Shown in pieces: positions 32,285-43,247 of a stretch of 64,000 bases of DNA; within the stretch, counting starts at the first letter, position 1, and every line of letters starts with the position of its first letter. Source of the DNA: Agarophyton chilense (lineage: Eukaryota > Rhodophyta > Florideophyceae > Gracilariales > Gracilariaceae); assembly GCA_030374765.1 (NCBI GenBank), contig JARGXX010000088.1:992001-1056000 (forward strand), in the 5' to 3' direction. The translations under genes were made by a program, and so were the position numbers. Below the pieces are notes generated by a model, which ran no database searches, was not told the DNA's origin, and worked only from the letters and a program-made list of their open reading frames with translations.

Positions 32285-33650
32285 TCACCCGGTTGATCTG
32301 GTCGAAGATCTACTAACCGATTGTCCAAAATCTAAAGGTATCTGTCCAGTAAACGGCAATGGTTCAAGCGTCTGACAAAGTGGACTAGCTGGTTTCGTGA
32401 GCGGATCAGCGATGTCTGTTTTCCCTGGTGTCCAGATCATGCGGTCGATGTTGTTTGTCTCAAATTCATAGCGAATAACGTTGACATCCGCTCTTATCGA
32501 TCGCTCACATTCCGACATGTAGACAGAATGACAAACAAATCTTTCGAGTCCACAACAACCAAATGCTCTACCTTCATCCCAAGAAGTCTCTCATAGGCTT
32601 TGATTAAAACCTTCCCTTCATCAATCGCCTCTCCTGCTGCGAAGATCTCAGCCGCGCCAATTGATCTCCTTGGCCTACGGAACTTATGCAAAGCACAAGA
32701 GAGTGTATGAAACAGTTCATCTTTCTCGAAGACATCTATCAGAAGCCCTGCAATGTATCCCAATTTTCCATGATCTCAGACACGGCTAGCATCAGTAAAG
32801 ACGAGAATCGACAGATCTTATCGTTTTCTGTTCATAGTACGCCTGTAATTCACTGCGGTACATTGCTTTTTCAAGCCGCGCAGTGTATTTATCTGCGTAA
32901 TCATGTCCTTAACCAAAGGTAAGGGTCCTTTCTGCTGCAAATAGCTTGCTGCTAGGGCACAAAATGGTGATGCAACAATTCCTAACCACGCATGCGAACT
33001 ATTAAGTGATATAAACGTTGCCAATTCCAAATCATTCAGCTTCTCTTCATATTTTTTCCTTCTATTCCTCTCAATGGGATACCTGTAGCTTATCCTCGCC
33101 ATGAACTGATGCAGAGAAGTCTTCAAATTGTGTGACCGTGAGTCCGTAAAACTTGAACGTTCCTGGACCGTACACTATCTTTCCTAGCTTGTAGCACTTT
33201 TGAATCTGCTCAATTGCTGCTGACACAATTTGTCTCGGCCCAGAAAACAATACATCAACCACAACATTCACTGCGACGATACTCAACCGCCCTTGTTTAA
33301 CCTTAAAGGACAGTTGCGGAACAAACACTAGACGTTTGAAACCAAGGTCGAGTAGCAAATGGTCACCTAGCTTCTGCCACTTGGGGCTGGTTTTAACCAG
33401 GCCATACGTAGCAGTCCACAGGAACCAGTAAAACTTCTTACGCTCACAGCATTCTCGTAGGGGAATGACATAAAAATCTCTTGTAGCATCGCCGGTCTGA
33501 AAGAAAGCTGTTTTAAAATCAATCTTTGCAAGAATCCACTTAAATAGCACAGAAACCGAAAGCAACATTCTGATACCAACTGGAGGACAAGTAGCAGAAT
33601 CAGTCTTCAAGTTGAATTTGTCCTTGTCCTTGGTTCCGTGTGGTGCAATC
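32285..33650 (-). pseudogene. Copia C RT (distal part) and RNase H
   Basis: The minus-strand frames read KDKFNLKTDSATCPPVGIR and AKIDFKTAFFQTG (copia RT), then NVVVDVLFSG where YVDD is expected, so the catalytic box is destroyed. RNase H follows (RSIGAAEIFAAGEAIDEG; VVVDSKDLF; WTPGKTDIADPLTK). Frames change several times between 32.5 and 33.1 kb. The upstream half of the same RT continues at 34318 after the solo LTR. Confidence 0.85.
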
Positions 33651-34317
33651 TGTAGTATTCTACTATGTCGGGGAATCCGATAGGTTGGTTTTTCGCTAAG
33701 TCGCGGTTGGAACTCATAAGTGAGTGATTTCATCAAACTTGTGATATGAAACGGCACACTGCGTAGGATGCCAGGAGGCAGGGTACAGTGTTGGAACACG
33801 TGGTATCACGAGTGGAGTGGCTTGCAACGGCGCATGTAGTGGCGATCCACGTGGCTGGTTTTACTACAGTTTGTAGCTAGACGTTCATTAGGGACCATAC
33901 CCATACAGTGGTTTGGCTAAGTGGCTGACCACTGGATATTATTTATATATTTATTTGGGCACTCACCCTAGCACACAGTATAAAGTGTACCAGAGGTGAG
34001 CGCCGACTCCAAGTAAAGGAGACAACATGGGCATCATGACTATTCTGTTCCTCGCTTAGGATTCCTTAACCGGAGATCCGGACGAGCTATAATAGAAAGT
34101 CAGCCCCCAACCACTTCACGAGGCGTCTCGTACCTACGTTCCATCAACGTTTTACAGTTGCACTGTTCACCCTCGCTGGCGAGTAGTGGCCTTACACCCC
34201 ACTTCCAGCTCGCTGGTGTTGTAGCTCTACCACCCCTTTTCCTTCGCCGCAAGCGACCCATCGGCAGTCCGAACGCTGTCTCAGGTGTCTGCTCTCTCCG
34301 TTAGAGCAGATACTACA
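33651..34317 (-). repeat. Solo LTR, family S, inserted in the copia C RT
   Basis: 667 bp, minus orientation, TGTAGTATC...GAATACTACA, flanked by the 5-bp duplication CAATC (33646-33650 and 34318-34322). Its removal joins LFLKARI to IAPHGTKDKDKF, restoring the copia motif. A TATA-like stretch is present. Another copy lies at 62861-63525 in opposite orientation. Confidence 0.92.
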
Positions 34318-36177
34318 CAATCCTTGCCTTCAAAAACAGCGAATCGTCATCGCGCTTTTTCACCTTGTACAAAACGTGGCTCGTGATAATGATTGTTTCC
34401 TCAGGGACCTTCGTGACAGGCACTTCGCGAACTTCCCTATTGAAAGATTCTTCTTCCTTTTTGTAAGCGTTCTCCGTTAGGAAGGAAGGAAGTACTGGAG
34501 ACTGATGTAGCATAAACTCCTTAGATCCAAACATCGAAAAAGACTCGCCAACTGTATCTCGCTCGGCGCTTTCTAATTACTGCCCTGGGGACAGCTGCAC
34601 CTCATTTGCCATAACAGTAGTTTGTTCAGACGAAATCCTTCTCCATGTCTCGTCTTGCAGCTTCAGCGACTCCGGTTCCCCATCATCGTAGGAAATGGTG
34701 TACTTATCCTGGTGTGGTGAGTAGCTGGCGAGCTTTCCCGGGTAGTAGCGCGCATCTAGCGGCCAATACACTTCTATCAACTCGGTAGCATTCGGTAATC
34801 GAACGCCAAATGCTTCAGAAGAGTCCATCCCAAGTTCTCCCTCATCTGCAGAGCTTAGTACTTCTACGGAAGCTTCCTCAGATCCCGTATTCAAGCTTTG
34901 CAACTCATCACTGACACTGTGGTCCATTTCGTCGATTGCCTGCTGAATAGCATTGGCTAACTCGTCTCCCTTGATGGCAGGCCTTATATCTTCAATAGCA
35001 GTGTGCATTTGCTTACCTCTGGTTCTAGGAACTCTGACTGTTCGACTAGAATGATCGTAGGTCAGTACGGGCTTCAGATTGGTCCAGTGGCCTCTCTTCT
35101 CTCTGTCCTTCTTCAGGAACACCTCGATCAAATCTCCCACTGATATTGGGTTCTCCTTCACACTCTGAGAACGTAAGATCAATGTGAGTATGCGCTTTGC
35201 CTTCAAGGTCTCGTGCGCGTTGATCAACTCGTCGGGTATCTCGACTGGTAGCTTCCCCACTAACACAGGCCTCGTATAACCCTTTGCCATTTCTTGGGCC
35301 GACAGCCCGTCGTTCACATAAAGATCGTTTGATATACATATCGCCTGCTGAATCAATAGCTGGGAATCTTCAGTTTCTGACGCATATGCAGTCTTCAGTT
35401 GCAAAAAGATATCCTTAATAATCCTGTGTTTGGAATCAGGATATTCTTTTTATGTCTGCAAGGGTGAATTATCCGCGCCTTGATCCCATAACGACCGAGA
35501 TATCAATGAATCAGGCTATCGTTGAACGCCGGGTCGAACAAAACAGAAATAGGCGTCCAAAACTAGGAGATCCACTGACCATCAAACGAAACCATAGCTT
35601 CATTCATCGCAGTTGAATCGACCGTAGTTCCAGATGAGTAGCGTTCACTGGCATCCATTGTGTGAAACACAGAATATTCGTCGAGAAACATATGATCAAT
35701 GCACACAACTTCATTGAATGTCCTTGCCAGTGAGTTCAAAGACACCTTTCGGGCGGGCTGTGGGGTGGCAGTTGTCCTACAACTGGTGCATTCTTCAAGA
35801 AATTGCTTCAAGTACTTCTTGACTTCTTCATTCCAAAGTCCATTTCTCTGCAAAAGAATCTGAATATCGGAATAAGAAGAATGACCACACACATGCTTTT
35901 GTAGTTTGTCCACAACATGTTTATTTTCCTTCCATGGGCACGAAGTATCTGTGTCCTCCGCCGAGGCGGTGGCGCAGAACAGTTGCTTCTGGCCTTCATT
36001 GGTCACCTCTGGAACGCGAGAAGTGAACACGTCGTAACTGATGTAACTGTGCATGTCATGATCGACGATCACTATCGATCCTTGCGGCACGCCATTCGTA
36101 TCGTTAGGCAATTGTAAAACATTCTTATTGATATCATGATGTTGCAGTGCTTCATGACGTTCTTTCCAATCACCCAC
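34318..36177 (-). pseudogene. Copia C integrase, Tudor-like segment and RT start
   Basis: The minus-strand frame 36177-35563 holds the pre-integrase and integrase start (CTSCRTTATPQPARK; VCIDHMFLDEYSVFHTMD). About 160 bp later, 35404-34577 continues with the integrase C-terminal part (KAKRILTLILRSQSVKENP; GDLIEVFLKKDREKRGHW) and ends in a segment resembling a Tudor/PWWP-type reader (VYWPLDARYYPGKLASY, then YDDGEPESLKL). A short frame 34534-34318 (SHVLYKVKKRDDDSLFLKA) is the RT start. Such a chromatin-reader-like module between integrase and RT may guide integration; that role is inference. Confidence 0.7.
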
Positions 36178-36566
36178 TGAGAAGATCTCTCAATGATCAA
36201 ATGTCGAATATGCACTGATCTACCTTCATTGGTACGCGCTTCGAGAAGAATTGAACCTAATATTCTCCTCGGTTCGCTCGAGTGTGCGCCATTTCCATAC
36301 TGCCCGTACGGTCTGTCAGAGATTGACGCAGAAATGGAGTTAAATGTGCCATTCCACATTGGGCATACCCAAGGTTTGATCATATCAAACTCCTTTTCTC
36401 CTATACCACTGTATGGAGCACTATCATCCAGCAGTGGTCCCATGAAATGGGCATCTCCTGTGCAAGCGCTATTCTCAGATTTGCACTCAGCCATGTTGAA
36501 TGTGAGTGTGTTCTTCTGGTTGTCCTTGGAAAGGGGTTGATCGCTTGCCCTTACTCCTTGCTTCAA
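36072..36566 (-). pseudogene. Copia C protease region
   Basis: The minus-strand frame contains LLDDSAPYSGIGEKEF. The position and pattern correspond to a retropepsin D-T/S-G loop, here D-S-A, so the active-site Gly is lost. It overlaps the start of the integrase frame, indicating a frameshift. Confidence 0.6.
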
Positions 36567-37340
36567 AGAACCATCACTCCTGTGATCTGCCTTCCAATGG
36601 CCATACTTCTTGCAAATTCTACATCTTGTCTTACCCTTGTAGTCAGCAAGTTGTTCTGGTGTGAGTCACGGAGACTGTCTTCTTCCGGAGCTACTGAAAG
36701 AACTCGCACTGGTAGCTTGGCCCGAATTAGCCTGCAGAGTACTTTGGTTCGATACGCCCGTCTTCATCGTGTCATATTGTCGCAAGACAAAAGCAATCGC
36801 CTTGTATGAAACAGCTTTCAGGAAATCTCCATTAGATGCAGAAGATGAGAAGTTAGAGTCCATCGGTGCACAAATCGCCAGAATAGATATTCGTTCGCTT
36901 TTCTCTACTTCAGCATTTCCAATAAGAGCAAATGCAGTGATTGGTTCTGATAGCTTCACGATTGATTCATGAGACGCAAGGTTTGAAGCTTGAGCCTGAA
37001 AATGCGACTCAAAGCTTTTGAATGACTCATTCGGATTTCTACGTGTGTTCATGAGCGTCATGAATTCGTGATATGCATCTGAAACTGCAGCGAGTGGATC
37101 GCGGACGTAGAGAGCTTCAATGATCGCATCAACTCTCTTTTCGGACTTTATAACATCATCTGCGATGGATCTACACAGATCAGCAGCTTTTCCGTACAAT
37201 TGAGAGTGCAACATGTTTCCTTGCAGATCGTCAGGAATACTGTTGTTGTTCGTATCAGGCAATCTGTCATGAAAAGACTTCCAAGATCGGACCGCAGCAG
37301 CAAATCGTTCTTGACTTCCCTTGCCGTCAGTCCACGGCAC
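36567..37340 (-). pseudogene. Copia C Gag with zinc knuckle
   Basis: The frame 37340-36666 reads a UBN2/Gag-like helical protein (ERFAAAVRSWKSFHDRL; AVSDAYHEFMTLMNTRRNP). After a stop at 36666 it continues with LTPEQLADYKGKTRCRICKK and YGHWKADH. The knuckle is C-x2-C-x4-H-x4-H, with the usual last Cys replaced by His. Confidence 0.75.
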
Positions 37341-37405
37341 AGAACGGATTTATTAAGAATAAAGCGGTCTGGAAGGATTTGACCTGTTGGAAGGGCCCAT
37401 AAAAA

Positions 37406-37644
37406 TGTAAAGTTCGTAGTAATCGGTAGCGATTTCATGGTCGGTTGCCACACTCTAGCCATACCCAGACCTATCCTGATCGCCAGGTATGAATGCTTAA
37501 GTACAAGTTGCGTTCACCCTCCAAAAATGCGAGGGGACAGATCTATGAAGTTCCTAAAACATCAAGCAGTCTGTAGTGGTGCGCACAGAACAATAAAATG
37601 TTGTTCTCACAGAACAACATTTCTTGTGCTGCACCGTTTCTACA
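37406..37644 (-). repeat. Copia C 5' LTR
   Basis: 239 bp, direct repeat of 32020-32258. In minus orientation it precedes gag. Confidence 0.88.
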
Positions 37645-37734
37645 TTAAGTTACATCTCAGTAAACGGGGGCATCAAACCCACGGCACCACAACTTTGCTC
37701 TTTCGTTGACTCCAACCGCTGCGGCAACAGCACA
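37645..37734 (+). repeat. Element B 5' LTR, right part
   Basis: It matches 53258-53342 (AAGTTACATCTC ... GCAACAGCACA) of the 3' LTR and completes the 5' LTR interrupted by copia C. Confidence 0.85.
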
Positions 37735-39186
37735 GTGAAAACTTCTTCAACCGTAAGGATTGAAGTTTTCAATGTTCAACACCTTTCGGTCGATCAACGA
37801 AACAATGTCAGCACCCAATGCGCAACCGAACGCCTCAGCTGGCAGCGATTTGCCCCTCGGACAATCAAGCTTCGTTTTGACGTCCGTCAGTCACCTGTGA
37901 CTGAACCTCCCCAATGCCGCCTTCATCCAAACATTTCTGAACCAGTATGATCAATACACAACTAAAATCAAGGCTCGAGCACTACATCTGGCTGTTCTAG
38001 ACTGCACCACTATAGGACCAGTACGTCCGGTTAATCTTACGTATTATGTAGACCAAGAATAGCTACAGTCTACGGTAGAGGTTGGTTTCGTCGATGATGT
38101 AGAGAATGTGGAAAATCTTACGGACATTGCTCTCCGAGCGTACTAAGAGTCTGAATCCAAAGAGCGCAAAGAAGTCCTCACGATTTCTGCTCTGGATGGG
38201 CTAATAGAAAAGAAATTGAAGATGGATATGTCAGACAGGTCTGCCCGATCCAGAATGGAATCTCTTTTCACTCCATACATATCAATCTTGCGTAGAAATG
38301 GGTTAAGTTGGGTAGTCAAGTCCAACCGGAAGACGGCCATATGGCACATTATATCTGCAGTAAGGCCCAAATCGCTTCGTGTAAGATTGGAGACGGACTT
38401 CCAATTTGCGTATGCAGATCTCAGGAAGAACTTCGTGATTTCATGCAACACGCCCTCCTTGGGTCAGAAGCGTTTGAGATGATCGATACGGAGCCAGTCC
38501 CCATCACGAAGCATGGTTATTGGAAATCAGAATCATCTACACCCAGCAAGTTACCCGAAACGGACAACTTGCAGACGGAACAGAAGGAGAACCCGTCGAG
38601 GAAGGCGAAATCGAAGTGATCCGCCCCACCATGCCCCTTCGGTCCATGCAAACAGCAAGGACTACTTCATTGGATTGGTGACTGCAGCAAGTCTACAAAT
38701 AAGCAGAAGAATGCCATGAAATCAGAGCTTGACGCGCTCAAGGCCGCTGACGGTCCAGCGCGTTCTACACGTTCCCAGAAACAGAAGCCAGGTAACAGTT
38801 CTGGCGCTGTAAAGTCTCAAGGTAACGCAGTAAATCGACTACAGGACCCTCAGGAATCCAATTCAGATGCACTGTCCTGTGTTCTCACCGTGTCAGACGG
38901 CAGACCGTTCCTACGGGCTACCGGAAGGTGCGATAATGGAAGTGACGACAGCATTGTTTCCACTGGCCTCGCCCAGAGAGCTACCCTTCAGGGAAATGGT
39001 AGAATCAAGTCGATCACACCCGTGCACCTCAAATTGGCTCTCAGAAGAGAAGCTCACCCTCAGACATTCGCCTTTTCACGGACATAGCAAGTTCCACGCA
39101 CAGTACTCCAACTTGCCTCTGGAAGCCTTGCCCTGGCCAACATCACCCACTTCATTTCCGATGAGGACCTCTCCTGTGAAGAGCTG
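37735..39186 (+). pseudogene. Element B Gag and protease
   Basis: Broken plus-strand frames. The 38216-38482 part (LFTPYISILRRNGLSWVV; ADLRKNFVI) looks Gag-like. The 38716-39087 part contains GRCDNGSDDSIVSTGLAQ, which lies where a retropepsin loop is expected (D-N-G instead of D-T/S-G) in a gypsy group with the same spacing to RT. Frameshifts separate the parts. Confidence 0.5.
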
Positions 39187-40050
39187 TTGACGGGCCTGCC
39201 TGTGCTACAACACCTTTCGGTGGACACAGAGACTTTGCTTGACAACAATCGCAGCCAACTGGATGGAACTGATTGCTCGAGAGTGGGAAACCCAACAAGA
39301 TGCCACAATGGTGGTTATGTCAGTCGACTCATGAACTCAGAACAACCCAAAAGCCGTAACGGTGACTCCAGTTCCAAGACAAGCTTGGACCCGAACAGAC
39401 CCCGCGCGAATTACCACGTCGCGTGTTCTGAAGATGACCCATTCCCAGACCCATTTTTGCTTGACCCAATTGACTTTGAACAGCATGAGGACGTCGTGAC
39501 AACGGTCGATGGAATGAAAACCGCCGCTCAACCGCATAGAATGCCAGCCTCTCACGTAACTTCTCTGCAAGGCATCTTACAGGACCACGTTGACATTTTT
39601 CGCACCTCGTTATCAGCTGGTCCACCGGCAAAACTCAAACCGCTCAAGATTGACCTCACACCGGATGCACGCCCCGTTCGCGTCAAACTGCGGAATTACT
39701 CCCAAGAACAGCGTCAATTCTTGGACAAATTTGTACGAAACCTGGTGAATGCCGGAGTGGTGTATTTCAACCCAAGTGCAGCATGGGCCTCTGCCCCACT
39801 CCTCTTCCCCAACACAGTTCCAGCACGTTTTCGCTTCACTGTAGACTTGCATCCTGTGAACAAGTACACCGTTCGGCATCAATTCCCAATGCCCAACGTC
39901 ATACAGGAGCTTTATAAACTGGCGGGCTCTAGATATTTCACTACATTTGACCACTCACACGGATATTGGCAGCTTCCTTTGGCCAAGAGCTCTCAACCTC
40001 TCCAGTCGTTCATCACCCAGGATGGGATATTCATTCGAACAAGAGGGCTA
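39187..40050 (+). pseudogene. Element B RT, N-terminal part
   Basis: Open plus-strand frame: DHVDIFRTSLSAGPPAKL, KIDLTPDARPVRVKLRNY, the fingers RFTVDLHPVNKYT and the palm FTTFDHSHGYWQLPL. It is cut at 40050 by the Plavaka-type transposon. Joining across the insertion (removing one TA) gives FIRTRGLHGTTN, the normal RT motif. Confidence 0.88.
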
Positions 40051-40073
40051 CGTCTGTGTCCTCGGAATGCTAG
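40051..40073. repeat. Plavaka-type element, left terminal inverted repeat
   Basis: Starts CGTCTGTGTCCTC after the TA duplication; pairs with 50595-50617 (20 of 23). Confidence 0.85.
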
Positions 40074-40303
40074 ATAAGTGTGCTAGGTGGCTAGTTTTGT
40101 AAATAAAAAGCCAAAAAAACAAAGAATTTTGCAGATTGCGGTAGTTCGGCACCTGAAAAAAAATTTTTGGAAATAAGAACTCCATGCATCTTAGTGTTTT
40201 GACCACTTAATGCATTTTAATCTGCATTTGCAGTTTACTGGTCACTTTTGACCGCTCTAGGTGGAGATCCATACCAAGGCAGTCGTCAGTACCTTCTACC
40301 TCC

Positions 40304-41251
40304 TTACTGGCCCTTTTGCTTACTAGGCTCCAGCGTTCCACCGGGAGGGTATTTGAGGTTGAAGAAGTCCAACACCGCATTCTTAACCTCGTCCACCTCC
40401 CCACTGCTCAAGTTCCTCACACCCGGCTGCCCCACCACACACACATTCCCACCCTTCTTCTCCACATCCTTACCAACCCTCCTCTTCTTCAGCCGACTCT
40501 CTCCAACTCCTCCCCCTTTCCATTCCTCTCTCCCCTTCTTCATCCCAGCCGGCTCCCCGCGTCTCCCTGGCGTCACCGGCGACCCTTTCGCTCTCAAGGT
40601 CTCCTCTCCCACCTCCTTCAACACCTTCCGCGCACCCCAAATCTCTCCCACCCCTTCCATGTGCACTTCCAACACCTTCACACGCCTTTTCAGTTCCTCA
40701 TTCGCCCTCTACAGCTTCCCCATCTCCAGCCCCATGCATTCCACCATCCCATCTATATGATCCCTGGCCATCTTTCCAGCTAGCCTCACCCCCCTCCGAA
40801 CGTTCGATATCGCCTCCAATGGCACCCCACCCTCCGACGCACTCAGCACTACCCCTTTCAACTCAGAAAAAACTTCGGAAATGCAGTCATCCACCTTCTC
40901 TTTTAATCCACCTCCAAGCTCCCTTACCCGCTCCTTGATCTCCTCACAAAACTCTTCTTCCGGTCCCCCTCCTCCACCTCCCCCACCCTCCATCACCCCT
41001 TCCGCACCACAATTCTCCTTCCTCCCGTCCTCCTCCTCTTCCTCCTCCTCCGCCAGTGGCGTCTCCAGCACCACCCTCTTGTCCAACAGCGCATTCAGAT
41101 CCTCGTCCGGTACGTATCCCCTGTGAACATGAAATATAGACCGCTTCGGTACTGCAATGTGCCATAATGTGGCCCTCAGGGCTTCGCAAGGGCCGATACT
41201 GCTTGGTAACACAGTGGATGTCGTAATCTTGATATCTTCGACAGTTGTCAT
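40304..41251 (-). pseudogene. Accessory coiled-coil protein of the Plavaka-type element
   Basis: One minus-strand frame of about 315 codons, interrupted by a single TAG at 40709 (..LEMGKL, stop, RANEELKRRVKVLEV..). N-terminal globular part (FHVHRGYVPDEDLNALLD); acidic run of seven Glu; glycine run; then heptad-rich helices (CEEIKERVRELGGGLKEKV). The C-terminal part is basic (RLKKRRVGKD) and ends NLKYPPGGTLEPSKQKGQ. No known domain. The stop lies within a predicted coiled coil, so the ancestral protein was probably full length. A DNA- or complex-scaffolding role is a guess. Confidence 0.6.
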
Positions 41252-41385
41252 TCACTATGAGAAAGTGAAAGCAAGTGCTGCTCTCACGCGTTTCAATCCA
41301 GTTGTTCAGGAGTTTCTACTGAAAGACGACTGATCACTATTAAAAGAAAAGGGGACTACTCCACATATTACCTCAAATTGTACTC

Positions 41386-41392
41386 TTTATTG
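41386..41392 (-). promoter_or_regulatory. Polyadenylation signal downstream of the dioxygenase-like gene
   Basis: AATAAA on the minus strand about 25 bases after the outer stop codon at 41415. Confidence 0.5.
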
Positions 41393-41414
41393 TTCAATAG
41401 GTAACAGATACTAT

Positions 41415-42476
41415 CTAGTCGTCGTCGTCATCCATTATCATACCGCCGTCTTCATAGTCTCCATCTGTTTTAGCCGAGTTGAGACCCATCCCAGGTTCAT
41501 CATCCTCTTCTTCATACTCCTCTTCCCCACTTTCAACAAGTTCCATTTTATAATCTTAGTCCAACTCCTCATCCTCATCTACCTGGACGTCTTCATCATC
41601 ACCCTTGTTGGAATCACCCTCTTCGAACTTAGGCCGAAATGCTGGTTGCCTATGCACTGCGTCCGGTAGCTTGTACCCATCCGGTACCAAGTACATGTGA
41701 TACCTCATGCAAACTTCCTTAACCAATGAATCCTCGTATCCAGCTCCAGCATGAAACACATCTCCTCTTCCAATAAAAATGGAGTACGGCGGAATCCTGA
41801 ACTTCCTCACTACCATCGTCCGAGACATCCGCTTCAAGCTCCTGTCGTCGGGCACGTACATGTTATGTGACCTCTCACAAACCCAAAGCATAAACGAACT
41901 CGCTCCCGACCCCATCATGAAGAACCCTGGAACATCTCCGACGTTCTTCTCGGCATCGGTCAGTCCTCGAAAACCCGTATGTAACACCTGCCTTGGACAG
42001 CCCTCCGCCGTACACAGCACTCGCCCCCCTGTTTCAGGGGCATACATCCTCTTCTTCCCCGACCGGTTGTTGCACAACCGAAGAGCGGCCGCAATCTGTC
42101 TAAACCTCGCATCCAACAATGCCCTTTTCCTCACCATTAAAACGTTGTTCTCGTTCCCCTCCACAGAATCCACAATCCTCACCTTCGTCGTAATGTACCG
42201 CCCAACTCCCTTCATTCTATCTCCAGCGTCTCTCTCCTCACCAACGTTGATTATAGGGTCCCATTTCTTTCTATTCTTTTCAATCGTTAAGTCCGGCTGG
42301 TTCAAGAAATCCGTCTGGAAGAACTCTAGCAAAGTCTCAGTCACATCCCCATCGAAGTTTACCCCCCTCTTCTTCGCCTCATCCGCCATGCCCTTGTCCG
42401 TGGCAAACTCTTCCAGCACACAAAATCCTTTCTCCATCAGCTCACTTCTCTTAGTCGCGAAGTACTCGCGAGCCAA
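41415..42476 (-). pseudogene. 2OG-Fe(II) dioxygenase-like protein of the Plavaka-type element
   Basis: A 306-codon frame from the Met at 42476, then a TAA at 41556, after which the same frame continues 46 codons with an acidic tail (ESGEEEYEEEDDEPG ... IMDDDDD) to 41415. About 353 residues in the ancestral form. The core looks like a double-stranded beta-helix dioxygenase. CPRQVLHTGF (about residue 165) corresponds to the iron-binding H-x-D, here H-T-G. SIFIGRGDVFHAGAGY (about 240) carries the distal His, with CMRYHMYLV following for the co-substrate Arg. In transposons such enzymes may oxidise methylated bases (TET/JBP-like), but this sequence alone does not show the substrate. Assignment is moderate; the D-to-G change would abolish iron binding. 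Confidence 0.5.
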
Positions 42477-42728
42477 GTCCTATCCCCACCAGCCAGATTG
42501 TTTCCCGATGTAGCTTTTCGCGGAGTGGCGCGTGGAGTACCCCGCGGAGTACCCCTCGCTTTCGCTTTGTCTCGAGTCATCATTTGAATCGGATCGTAGT
42601 CGGTCGAGGTTGCAAATGGTCGCAGAGCGCTTTGAGCCTTTTATGGTATACAGACTAAGACGTATTGGATCGAGCTCCTTTGGTGGCGACTATCCGGAAC
42701 ACTCCCGAGAGCAGTTCGTTGCAATCAG

Positions 42729-42780
42729 CCTGAACGACGTCCGCTTAGTTTCAACCTGAGCTACGTCCGCTTAGTTTCAA
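42729..42780. repeat. 26-bp tandem repeat, two units
   Basis: Both units end ACGTCCGCTTAGTTTCAA; they differ at two or three positions near their start. Confidence 0.8.
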
Positions 42781-42875
42781 ACTCAAGAAACTCCTTGTCT
42801 CTTTCCATCGCAAACACGCCTATTGGCTTGGTAGGCGATCCAAGAAGAAAAATTAATAATTAAAAATATCCTGAC

Positions 42876-42942
42876 GGCCGACAGAGGTGCGCTCCGACTT
42901 CATCGGTGGTCCCGATGAAGTCCCCGCGCACCTCTGTCGGCC
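42876..42942. repeat. Hairpin 1 of the control region
   Basis: 67-bp palindrome: outer stem GGCCGACAGAGGTGCGC / GCGCACCTCTGTCGGCC (17 bp), inner stem GACTTCATCGG / CCGATGAAGTC, loop TGGT. Confidence 0.85.
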
Positions 42943-42993
42943 TACATAATACATATAATTTTCTAATTTTTAGGACGCCCAGGTGTACACGGT

Positions 42994-43080
42994 GCATTCT
43001 GTCGGCCGATAGAGGTGCGCGGGGACTTCATCGGGACCCCCGATGAAGTCGAAGCGCTCCTCTGACGGCCAACAGAATGC
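42994..43080. repeat. Hairpin 2 of the control region
   Basis: 87-bp imperfect palindrome sharing its core (GAGGTGCGC, GACTTCATCGG, CCGATGAAGTC) with hairpin 1. The outer stem is GCATTCTGT / ACAGAATGC with CGGCC arms inside. Confidence 0.8.
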
Positions 43081-43247
43081 AACCAGGATAGCTGCGAAGT
43101 CGTTCCGCAACAACCGTTCTTCCGTGCGCGCTCCTCAACCGTACTCACAATCTTTCCGTACCCACCGGCACCCACCCGCACCCGCTGCTCTCTTTCACTC
43201 AGGTCCTCGTGACGACCGCCCGTGAGGTTGTTTGAACACGTACATAA

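Larger units (their letters stand above)
32020..37644 (-). mobile_element. Ty1/copia retrotransposon C inserted in the element B 5' LTR
   Basis: The LTRs at 32020-32258 and 37406-37644 are both 239 bp and in direct orientation, TGTAG..CTACA, with roughly a dozen differences by eye. The minus-strand order is gag with zinc knuckle, protease, integrase, Tudor-like segment, RT, RNase H, the copia order. A 667-bp solo LTR interrupts the RT. A purine-rich tract (GCGGAAAGTGAA on minus) precedes the 3' LTR. Flanks ATAAG/TTAAG may be the remains of a target duplication. Confidence 0.92.
42477..43247. promoter_or_regulatory. Divergent control region of the Plavaka-type element
   Basis: A 771-bp gap between the divergent minus gene (start 42476) and plus gene (start 43248). 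It contains a 26-bp tandem repeat and two large hairpins. The AT-rich stretches at 42850-42868 and 42945-42972 flank the first hairpin. Probably a bidirectional promoter; the hairpins could be binding sites for element proteins. Confidence 0.5.
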
